Source: Ascaphus truei (taxonomy: Eukaryota; Chordata; Amphibia; Anura; Ascaphidae). From it: a stretch of 64,000 bases of DNA. Shown piece after piece: positions 57,846 through 64,000 of this stretch. The stretch covers positions 69,570,585 through 69,634,584 of the forward strand of contig CM071573.1 in NCBI GenBank assembly GCA_036426205.1, given 5' to 3'. The position numbers and the translations under genes are program-made. How positions within the stretch are numbered: the first letter of the stretch is position 1; each line of letters starts with the position of its first letter. A model generated the notes under the pieces. The model searched no databases, was not told where the DNA came from, and worked only from the letters and a program-made list of their open reading frames with translations.

Positions 57846-60800
57846 CTCTGAAGTGTCTGTTTGACGTCAACTGGGATATTTCGGCCAAAAACAGCCCGAT
57901 CAGCTGCTTCGGACTACATAGAATTTACCCCTGAGTCTCTAATACTAATGTATTCTCGTTCATTCTCAGTAACAATTATAAACATAGCAGCTTGTGTAAT
58001 TGGGTAAGATAAAGAAATAACTCACTACAAGTAGCACTTGGCATAACCTTGTATTTTTGGTACTTTCATATCAGGGCGATGACACACTCCAGGGATCTGT
58101 AGAGAATCCTTCTTGGAACCTGCGGTGGAAGCCTCTTGTGGTGGACTGTTCGGCATCACATGCTTTTCATCTGAAAACCCATTTAAATGGGGTTTATAAG
58201 CAACTGGTACATGTTGCAGTAAAATGGGAAGCATTGTGCAGTTGGAGTGTAGTCCCCAAAAGCCTGACATTCTTCCAGCTTCAAGTTTGTGGGGCAAAGT
58301 GTATACATAGCTATTACCATGTGCACATTAGGGTGGTCGTAGTAATAAGACCCCAGAAATGCTACCACTATAGGGAAATGATCTACACATGATTTGCAGT
58401 TTTAGGGGGTACAGACGAGACAACGAGTATTCTAAAGCTTGCCTTAAACTAGCCCGGTTACATGCTGGGTACATACTGGGTGTAACCTGGCTATTGTAAG
58501 GCAAGTTTAAGGCATTTCTACATTGACTAATGACCCATCGGATTAACACAGCAGGGGTCCCTGGCAGTCCCATTCAGTTTCAGTTTTTACACTTACGCTG
58601 AAGCTGGAATATCCGGCAAACCTGACCTGTTGGTGGCCTTGCGGACTGGAGTTGAGAAATGGAGTTGTTAACGCCAGCGCACTCCGTGTCAACAAGTGAG
58701 CCATTTAAAGCAATGGTGGCGCGTGAGTTATATCCTTAATGCATGCGTTAACGCATTGTTTGTGCGTTATTAGCGGGGGAGCGTAACAACGTCTGCTACA
58801 TCTGCATATTCTCCACATTTCGATTTTCTTTTCCTAGTTTTCAGCAATTTTTCTTTCTTCCTTTTTTTTTTTGCCACCGATTCTTGGTTTTTAACAAACA
58901 CGTTTCATCCCATCTGCCTGGCTGAAAAAGAGGGATGTTGAATTGCATATCTGGAGCCCTATGGATAAGAGCGGTATTTTAAGTGCATTGATCTCATGTT
59001 TCGAGATTGGAATACATATCATTGTTTCACACTCACATTACGGGGGGAAGGGAGGAGTTGTGGCTGGATGAAAAAAAAATGTTTCACTCCATCACAGGCG
59101 ATGGGAACAGAGCTTAAGTGACAGGTGACAATGTCCAAAACATGGCCCTGCGATAAGCCAGGGCCAGTAAAAATAGACTCAATGATCTCATCGGCTTCTG
59201 TGAGCCGATGAGCTGAAAAGCAATGCCAGAGAAGACAAAAGTGGGGCCTTAAAAAGGCTCGCAGAAAGGGCAGGAACCAGCCAGGGAGATTTTCGTGCTT
59301 TGGTTTTGCTCCAGATTGGCGTGGATTTGACCCTCGTTCTCTCTTTATGGAGTGTTGTGACTTTAATGGTGTGTGTGTCATGCCGGGTTCACCAGCCTCT
59401 TCCTACCACAGCACAGAAAATCTATATGCAGGTAATTATTATTATTATATCTCTTTGCTGTTCTACTCCTGGAGCCTGTCACCGTTTTGTTCTCCTGTTT
59501 GGCATAAGTGCTTAATATCTAGAAGATAATGGGATGCTTTCATTGTTAAGCCTCTGCTACTTTTTGCAGAGTAGAGAGAACTTTTATCAATGTGTTAGGA
59601 GTGCTGCACAATCAAATATAATTCAATATGCACCATATGTAACTTGCAGGTGTTTATGTAGTACCTGTGATACAAATATACTGTACCTGTGACATACTTA
59701 GTTTGCAGGGTCTGAGGGAGTTCCTTAGTGGTAAGAACACTGCATTTGAGATGGATAAACTCCATTGGAACCCCAGTGTAACCTTCAACAAGTCACTTAT
59801 GCTTTAGGCACCAAAATTAGATTGTAAGCTCTCAAAAGTCTGTGCACAGTGTTGCATACAATGTTAGCGCTATATAAGAAAAAATATTATATATGATATT
59901 ATTGTAATCTCTAAAAAAAATGTTGTATGTACAGTATGCTGCACTTCTTCTTGCGTTAGCTTGTATCACTGATTTTTTTGGGAACACTAGATTTCATGCA
60001 GTAAAGCAATAAGTTACACCATCAACACTAGAACAATACAGTCATGTTATTTAGCTCAAAATAGCTCAACAAGTTTCAGCAAAGGAGAAATCCATTGCAT
60101 CTGCAGTAAATAAGACTTATGACATAAATAACCCAAAAGTCCAAAGACATTTCTTATTTTAGCGCAGGTGACTCCAAGCGTCCTTCTAAATTATCCTCTT
60201 CGTCAAATCTTTATTTTGATTTATTTTTTTAACCATCAATAGGTTATTTAGCCACATGTTCTGGCTGCAGAAGAAGAGAACTAGTTTTATTTAAACAATA
60301 AATAAAGAACAATTCAATTTTTTGATTTGTTTTGCACCAATTGCGCAGTTAGGAATACTTTAGAAGTATCGGACCGTAGCATCTGCGCAGGAGCCAATTT
60401 CTCCTGTGTTCAGTCTTCTTTAAGATTGTGAGCGTCGCTAACAGCTGGGAACTCGTAAGAAGAACGGCCATTCTATTTTCTTAGCCATATCAATTCTCAC
60501 TCAACCGGAGATGCTATCAAATGTTTTACTGTTTGGGTTTTACCAAATGATACCCGAAGCTGTCATTCTGTATTTTGTGCACTTTCTTTTATTTATTTTT
60601 TCAACATTTTTTTTTTAACACAGTTCTTATAACGAAAGCAGAAACATTTTTTACGTGCAATAGCTAAAGAAGATCGTATGTTTTTCTTAATCTGTATCCA
60701 TGTGCAAAATAGAAAAACGTGTACGTTTGTAATGATTTATAAATTGTATATACACACTGGATTTTGAGTTAGTCTAATTGTTTTTTAACCAATTAGTCTC

Positions 60801-63800
60801 CTTGCCTCACTATTCACGTCATCCAACACCCAAAGTTTCACTGATTTTAAACTATCTCTGAAATTATTTGATCATTTACTGTTTTTTTTTTTATTTTAAC
60901 AATTGATGTTTTTTAGTCTTACGAGAAATATGTTTTTTTTTCCTTCTAATCTTTTTTTATTGAATTTTCACACATATACCATGAAATTAGTTCCTTTTAT
61001 AGATTAGTTGTAGGTTGTGATACTTTTGAGAGGACCAACATTAAGGTTCTTTATTGCTGAAATTATAGTGTACAGAGCTTTGAAAACCTCATGTTTCTTC
61101 TTCACGTGTGCTCTTTTTTTGTATATTACTTTTACAGAGGGACAAAACGTTAAATCGAGTATATTTAGATGTAATATATTTGATACATATCCTTGTTGTT
61201 TCTGTATCCTTAAAATTAAAATAAATAAGAGGTACAAAAATGAATACACATAGACAGTGTTCGACAAACCTATACATTTGCTCGCCCCGGGCGAGTGGAT
61301 TTAACCCCCGGGCGAGTAAATATTGGCCCAAGCAGCACACGTTTGGTACTAGGTGGCGAGTAGATTTTTTGGTGATTTGTCAACCACTGCACAAAGATAC
61401 AGCAAACTCCACGCTAACACCTCCTAACATCCACATCCCCGAACCTTAATTGGACCAGCTGTGTGGCTGGACCACACCCCATCCTGAGGCAAACTTCATC
61501 CCACAATGAGCAGCCACTTTAACTTTTGTTTCAACATTCTCCTTTATTCCCTATAGAGTGCAAGCTCTCAGGGTCAGGGCCCTCATTCCCTTCTGTATCT
61601 GTTTGTGCTCATCTGTCCTTACTTGTATGCCATTTTGTTTATGTCCTTGCTGTCACTCTGTACCTCCATTGTACTGCGATGCGGAATATGTTGGCGCTTT
61701 ACATATAAACGATAATAATAATAATAAATACATGCGAAAATGATTTTTTATTTACTTGGATGGTACGTGGAATATCTGAGTTATAGTGTAACATTGTTAA
61801 TGGTTTTCTCGGAAGAGTGGGAATTTGACCAGTTTAATATTGAGCCCTATACTGATACCTTATATTTACTATCTTTTCTTGCAGAGCTCCACCGTAGTGA
61901 GAGTGTTCAAGATAAGCACGTTAAGGAGGCCAGAACCAAATGCAAAACCATTGCCTCTTTGCTAACAGCTGCACCAAACCCTCACTCCAAGGGTGTGCTT
62001 ATGTTTAAGAAGCGAAGGCAGAGAGCGAAGAAATATACCCTGGTGAGCTTCGGCAGCGTAGACGAGGATCGCTACAACGAGGACGAGGACGGCATCTTCC
62101 CGACAAGTGAATCGGAATTCGATGAAGAAGGTTTCTCTGATGCCCGGAGTCTAACAAACAACTCAGACTGGGATAGTGCCTATTTAGACATTGAGAAGCC
62201 CAAAATGGAACACGAGCATCAGCTGCAGGAAGAAAGGGGTCTGAGTGAGGCGTCGGGGAAGGGAGCTGCGTTATTTGAGATGCAAAGACAGAGATCCGGA
62301 CAGTTTTCTGCTGACAACAGCCCATCACAAAAACCTCAGGATTATGAGACTCCTCCAGTGGCTTCTCTCCAAAATGCAATGGTCAATGGGAATGTCCTTT
62401 CCCCAGTTAATGTGAATAGAAGCCAGGAGATTGGCGACTCTGACAGCACAAAAGTAACAAGCACAAGAATATCATTAACTCCTCCCCAGTCCCAACCTCC
62501 ACCAGCAGGGAGTGTTGAGGCACCTACTGCGGCAACTGGCATCTTCAATAGATCAGCTCGACCATTTACTCCAGGTCCAACTGGGCAGCGCCCGGTGGCT
62601 TCATCAGTTGTTTTTAAGCCTACTGCTCCAAAGAAACCAAGCGATAGCCCAGCTGTGCAAAACGTTGTTCCCTTACCGTTCACACCATTTGTTCCAAACT
62701 GTGCTGTTACTTCTTTGAGTCCATTAAAGGCTCCAGTGAGCTCTGTTGCATCATTGTATATTCCAGCACCAGGGAGACCAGCAGTGTCATCAGGAACTCA
62801 ATATGCAGGAGGTGAAAGGGTTTTAGAGAATTCTTCAATTCCAACAACACCGAGAACCACTACTGCTTCCATATATCTCTCACCTCCGTCACGTCCATTG
62901 GGATCTCAAACAGTAACCTCACAGCCAAGTGTAACTAAATTAACAGATTCCACTTCAGTGACCACGGTGAGACCTTCTGTATCAGAATTTATCAGCCCAA
63001 CATCCAGTGAGTTGAGGAACACCGCTTCTTTTAGCACTTCGGTAGCCCCTTCTGAGTCTATGAATTCAAGAGAACAAAGGATTTCTGTACCTGCTGGGCG
63101 CACTGGCATCTTGCTGGATGCTCGCAAGAGAAGTGGCAAGAAGCAGATGTTCACCAAGGTGGAAGAGAAGAAGTACACACCCAACCCGGAACTTCTGTCT
63201 CTGGTGCAGAACCTTGATGTGAAACCCAAACAGGAGCAACCTGGAGCAGGTTTTGAGTCTGGGCCTGAAGAAGACTTCCTCAGCCTTGGAGCTGAAGCTT
63301 GCAATTTCATGCAGTCTACGGCACGCAAGTTTAAAATCCCTCCTCCTGTGGCCCCCAAGCCCCAGTTAAAAACATCAGCAGATGAACTTGTGAATGGAGC
63401 CCACGATATTTCACAGATGAGGGGAAAAGGAGCAGAGCTCTTTGCAAAACGACAGAGCCGTATGGACAAGTTTGTGGTGGACTCAAGTAACGTGTCGAGC
63501 TCCAGGCCCAACTCTAGGCCCAGAACCCCTTCTCCAACACCTTCTCTTCCCCCTTCTTGGAAATACTCATCAAGTATCCGTGCTCCACCCCCTATTGCCT
63601 ACAATCCATTGTACTCTCCGTTTTATCCGTTAGCAGCATCCAAATCTCAAGCTAGCAAAGTAGAGAGCAAAGTAAAAAAGGGTACTGGCAGCAAACCAAG
63701 AATGCAGGCAATTGATTTCATGCGCCATCAGCCTTACCAGCTAAATTCTGCAATGTTCTGTTTTGGTGACACCTCTAACACTGCAATGCCATCTCCTTCA

Positions 63801-64000
63801 AGTCAAGACACCCCAAAATCTAACATATCGGTCACCACAACGAGGCAAGTTCCTGTGAAAACCGCTAGAGCTCATGAGATCAAACGCTTCTCAACTCCAA
63901 CTCCTATATCAACATCTGTTAACATGACACCCACTGTGATAACTCCCAGATCTGCAACCACACTTGCAGAGCCAGTGTGGAGAACAGACGTCACCTCTCA
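35451..64000 (+). CDS. SYNPO2L: SYNPO2L (CHAP), synaptopodin-2-like, gene span, 3' end outside window
   Basis: SYNPO2L is an actin- and alpha-actinin-associated Z-disc protein of heart and skeletal muscle, with a long isoform carrying an N-terminal PDZ domain and a short isoform without it. Three exons match it: the PDZ start (GPWGFRLHGG), an exon with PPDSEAYYGETDSDAD and EDLTTTY, and the large last exon with LLTAAPNPHSKGVLMFKKRR, ATGIFNRSARPFTPG, NPELLSLVQNLD, GAELFAKRQSRMDKFVV and IDFMRHQPYQL. These follow SYNPO2L rather than SYNPO2. The second half of the PDZ domain was not located. The coding region is still open at position 64000, probably within about 50 codons of its end. Confidence 0.94.
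35556..36938. other. SYNPO2L intron 1, nothing recognised
   Basis: AT-rich. Searched for the second PDZ exon (expected start like IRRRSQAGRAGL) and not found. Confidence 0.3.
36939..37094. mobile_element. hAT-like MITE, copy 1 (156 bp)
   Basis: CAGTGTTCGACAAACC...GATTTGTCAACCACTG, inverted ends. Contains CTCGCCCCGGGCGAG and a duplicated GGCGAGTAGATTTTTT. Nearly identical to 61255-61389, which lacks the duplication. Confidence 0.8.
37100..38840. other. SYNPO2L intron, nothing recognised
   Basis: AT-rich with a (GT)n run at about 37900-37930. No exon seen. Confidence 0.3.
38846..38993. repeat. Foldback repeat, copy with duplicated right arm
   Basis: GAGCCACCTGTGCCGAAGCAGGGATTGA, then GAACTACCTGTGCTGAAGCAGGGATATCC: the arm unit is tandemly duplicated. 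Confidence 0.75.
39287..39395. repeat. 20-bp tandem repeat GTGTGTTACAGTGTGAGAGG
   Basis: About five units, followed by a CpG-rich block to about 39650 that has no exon. Confidence 0.85.
39822..40080. repeat. Foldback repeat, copy with four right-arm units
   Basis: After the left arm, the unit ATTGAGCCAC(C)TGTGCTGAAGC is repeated four times before GGGATATCCTAAAAACC. Shows local amplification of the arm. Confidence 0.8.
40410..40818. mobile_element. TIR element with ATCCAGGGC / GCCCTGGAT ends
   Basis: Begins AAATCCAGGGCGAG and ends TTCAGCCCTGGATA. Inside is a perfect 19-bp inverted pair, AGCGCCCCACAATGCCTTG (about 40561) and its complement (about 40613). Superfamily not determined. Confidence 0.5.
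40824..41640. other. Intronic repeat-like sequence, unclassified
   Basis: The block from 41080 on is rich in CGTTA and TAACG half-palindromes (GCGTTA, TAACGC), hinting at a MITE. No clean ends seen. Confidence 0.3.
42311..43725 (-). mobile_element. LINE 3' end, interrupted by a 414-bp insertion
   Basis: The minus strand encodes LTAPHLWNALPLSTRLAPSL and FKTHLKTHLLKEAYE, the end of a non-LTR retrotransposon ORF. It is then followed by a 3' UTR with TTAGACTGTAAGCTCCTCGG and GCGCTATATAAATAAA. Inverted relative to the copy at 46713. The upstream part continues after the insertion (43412-43725). L2/CR1-like by its tail, but exact clade not set. Confidence 0.75.
42990..43403. mobile_element. 414-bp insertion with perfect 8-bp duplication
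   Basis: TAGATTGT occurs at 42982-42989 and 43404-43411 on either side, and the LINE sequence continues across the two. The interior has AATAAAAC at 43183. No clear inverted ends. Confidence 0.7.
44271..44606. mobile_element. Tc1/mariner-like MITE, 336 bp, copy 1
   Basis: TACAGGCATACCCCG(G) and GCGGGGTATGCCTGTA are inverted ends starting in TA. Internal CACTTTAAGTACA motifs are repeated inversely. The second copy, at 51620-51955, has equal length and very high identity. Confidence 0.85.
44697..44850. repeat. Inverted-repeat MITE
   Basis: GGGACACATTTACTAATCGG...CACCTTCCGG pairs with CCGGCGCTGGAAGGTC...TTTAGTAAATATGGCCC. Confidence 0.55.
45480..45595 (+). mobile_element. LINE 3' tail fragment
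   Basis: AGGACATACTTGAAAACGAG, AATGTATTACTTCCTGGTAA, then (AAAT)n. The same tail lies inverted at 54330-54420. Confidence 0.6.
45630..45811. repeat. Foldback repeat, full copy
   Basis: Both arms and the centre CAGTCTTTGACTGAG are present. Confidence 0.8.
46713..47335 (+). mobile_element. LINE 3' end with ORF C-terminus
   Basis: An open stretch to 47042 ends APHLWNALPLNTRLAPSLS and FKTHLKTHLLKEAYE. The 3' UTR has TTAGATTGTAAGCTCCTCGG, and the tail ends in ATACAATACAATAAAGACAT repeats. Same family as 42311-43725, opposite strand. Confidence 0.8.
47959..48653 (+). CDS. SYNPO2L: SYNPO2L middle exon
   Basis: Acceptor CATCCCACACAG before 47959. The first base closes a codon (entry phase 2). Donor GCAA/GTAAGTA at 48653, exit phase 1. 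The 231 codons include SPPDSEAYYGETDSDAD, a basic EKHRRARKKSPRSPPG stretch, LSEMSGYES, LLPHATRSIRAERHLIPMIG and EDLTTTYSEKAKEA. The ends match SYNPO2L closely, while the middle is longer than the human one. Confidence 0.94.
49166..49265. repeat. Foldback repeat, left half
   Basis: CCAGGGTCGGCCAACTCCAG to CAGCACAGGTAGTTAAATCAG. Right arm missing. Confidence 0.65.
49950..50465. repeat. 34-bp satellite, about 15 units
   Basis: Unit GGGGATTCCACGCACTTCGA plus TCATGGGATAGAGT. The last four units carry deletions. Higher-order variation: C(A/G)ATCATGG and TACATGC/CCACGC alternatives cluster. Confidence 0.93.
50534..50787. mobile_element. TTAA-ended MITE, 254 bp
   Basis: Starts TTAAAAGGACCAGTTCC and ends GGATTGCTCCTTTAA. 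Shares its right-hand TTAA with the next MITE. Confidence 0.6.
50784..51214. mobile_element. TTAA-ended MITE, 431 bp, copy 2
   Basis: Starts TTAAAGCTGCAGTTCAAGC and ends GCTTGAACTGCTGCTTTAA. Better preserved than the copy at 1434. Confidence 0.85.
51620..51955. mobile_element. Tc1/mariner-like MITE, 336 bp, copy 2
   Basis: TACAGGCATACCCCGC to GCGGGGTGTGCCTGTA. See 44271-44606. Confidence 0.85.
51960..53300. other. SYNPO2L intron, nothing recognised
   Basis: No exon, TIR pair or retroelement motif seen. Confidence 0.3.
53309..53542. mobile_element. Tc1/mariner-like MITE, 234 bp, copy 2
   Basis: TACACCTCAACCC to GGGGTTGAGCTGTA. See 1909-2142. Confidence 0.75.
53545..54320. other. SYNPO2L intron, nothing recognised
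   Basis: No exon or repeat recognised. Confidence 0.3.
54330..54780 (-). mobile_element. LINE tail fragment and Penelope-like fragment
   Basis: 54330-54420 is the inverse of the tail at 45480-45595. 54655-54700 (minus strand) reads CGATGAAGG...CAGCCGAAAAGTTGG, the hammerhead-like layout also seen at 7795-7845, flanked by an inverted pair TTATAATTTAATATA. Confidence 0.4.
54785..55610. other. SYNPO2L intron, nothing recognised
   Basis: AT-rich, no exon seen. Confidence 0.3.
55612..55785. repeat. Foldback repeat, full copy
   Basis: CAGGGGTGGGAAACTCCAG to GGAGTTGCCCACCCCTG, both arms intact. The perfect outer ends would form a near-complete hairpin. Confidence 0.8.
55790..57180. other. SYNPO2L intron, little recognised
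   Basis: 56595-56680 has a short CR1/L2-like tail remnant (GAAAAGCGCTATATGAAAA). Otherwise unrecognised. Confidence 0.3.
57190..57545. mobile_element. MITE related to 34440-34793
   Basis: GAAGCAGAGGGTCTCCGGGG pairs with CCGAAGACCCCCTGCTTC. Interior CCAATAGGAAGCCGTGATGT pairs with CTTCCTATTAGCCCATG. Confidence 0.7.
57715..57845 (+). mobile_element. SINE/LINE tail with (TTA)n
   Basis: AGATTGTAAGCTCTGCGGGG...GCGCTATACAAGAACATGC followed by (TTA)n. The same class of tail recurs at 59819-59900 and 61553-61730. Confidence 0.65.
58590..58655. repeat. Foldback repeat, right arm only
   Basis: GCTGAAGCTGGAATATCCGG...CCTGACCTGTTGGTGGCC. Confidence 0.55.
59167..59257 (+). promoter_or_regulatory. Candidate internal promoter of SYNPO2L
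   Basis: GTAAAAATAG (59167-59176) is one base from the MEF2 consensus. CCTTAAAAAGG (59247-59257) is TATA- and CArG-like. CAGGTG (59122-59127) is an E-box. They sit 80-260 bp before the candidate alternative start exon. Motif matches alone are weak; their order and place give the support. Confidence 0.4.
59280..59431 (+). CDS. SYNPO2L: Candidate alternative first exon of SYNPO2L (short isoform)
   Basis: An open frame from ATG 59347 (MECCDFNGVCV) or in-frame ATG 59380 (MPGSPASSYHSTENLYA) ends at GCAG/GTAATT, leaving one base. The last exon at 61885 needs exactly one base, so the two join in frame as a Glu codon followed by LHRSESVQDK. This would make a protein without the PDZ domain, as in the known short isoform. 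The 5' end of the exon is a guess from the TATA-like box. Confidence 0.55.
59435..61250. other. SYNPO2L last intron, little recognised
   Basis: A CR1/L2-like tail at 59819-59900. Otherwise T-rich unrecognised sequence. Confidence 0.35.
61255..61389. mobile_element. hAT-like MITE, copy 2 (135 bp)
   Basis: Inverted ends CAGTGTTCGACAAACC and GATTTGTCAACCACTG. Flanks CACATAGA and CACAAAGA match 7 of 8. Confidence 0.85.
61553..61730 (+). mobile_element. SINE/LINE tail with (AAT)n
   Basis: GAGTGCAAGCTCTCAGGGTC...GTTGGCGCTTTACATATAAA(C) and AATAATAATAAT. Confidence 0.6.
61885..64000 (+). CDS. SYNPO2L: SYNPO2L large last exon (partial)
   Basis: Acceptor TTTTCTTGCAG before 61885, entry phase 1. 704 codons are open to the window edge. 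Order of conserved blocks: SVQDKHVKEARTKCKTIASL, APNPHSKGVLMFKKRRQRAK, FSDARSLTNNSDWDSAYLD, ATGIFNRSARPFTPG, EQRISVPAGRTGIL, NPELLSLVQNLD, FLSLGAEACNFMQ, GAELFAKRQSRMDKFVVD, PSPTPSLPPSWKY, IRAPPPIAYNPL, AIDFMRHQPYQL and RAHEIKRFSTP. The FKKRR block is the family's actin-binding and nuclear-localisation-like basic patch. The rest is Pro/Ser/Thr-rich and disordered. The stop is not in the window. Confidence 0.96.

Overview
The window is vertebrate nuclear DNA, most likely from an anuran amphibian. It is AT-rich and intron-rich, crowded with palindromic and TIR-bearing MITEs, and carries Penelope-like and LTR retroelement pieces. Two protein-coding genes can be recognised from family knowledge. 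No bacterial, CRISPR, tRNA or rRNA locus was seen. The species cannot be named from what is visible.

Layout. SEC24C (COPII cargo-adaptor subunit) lies on the minus strand from a CpG-rich promoter near 26.3-26.6 kb down to the left edge. Ten coding exons could be placed with exact splice sites and consistent phases: 23907-24103 (with the ATG), 20323-20412, 19242-19380, 18593-18762, 17464-17898, 16039-16190, 7256-7367, 4624-4751, 2276-2391 and 907-1031. A noncoding first exon ends at 26301. The 3' two thirds of the gene lie outside the window. SYNPO2L (CHAP, synaptopodin-2-like, a Z-disc actin-associated protein) lies on the plus strand: exon 1 with the ATG at 35451-35555, an exon at 47959-48653, and the large last exon from 61885 past the right edge. 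A candidate alternative first exon for the short, PDZ-less isoform lies at about 59280-59431 and splices in phase to the last exon. The head-to-head SEC24C / SYNPO2L order is the one known from human 10q22.

Two expected exons were not found by reading: the SEC24C zinc-finger exon (expected at 2.4-4.6 kb) and the second PDZ exon of SYNPO2L (expected at 35.6-47.9 kb). Splice phases show that each must exist for the reading frame to close. An extra, partial copy of the SEC24C exon that encodes the DPDSIPSP motif sits at 14310-14351.

The intergenic stretch at 26.7-33.0 kb holds two related LTR elements whose only visible long ORFs encode a C-x2-C...C-x2-C zinc-ribbon-like module and no reverse transcriptase. 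Introns hold a Penelope-like GIY-YIG fragment with hammerhead-like motifs (20.5-21.7 kb), and a 2.7-kb nested palindrome (7.7-10.5 kb) carrying two hAT-like inserts with perfect 8-bp duplications. They also hold paired Tc1-like, piggyBac-like and hAT-like MITEs, LINE 3' ends, a 21-bp minisatellite (6.2-6.8 kb) and a 34-bp satellite (50 kb).
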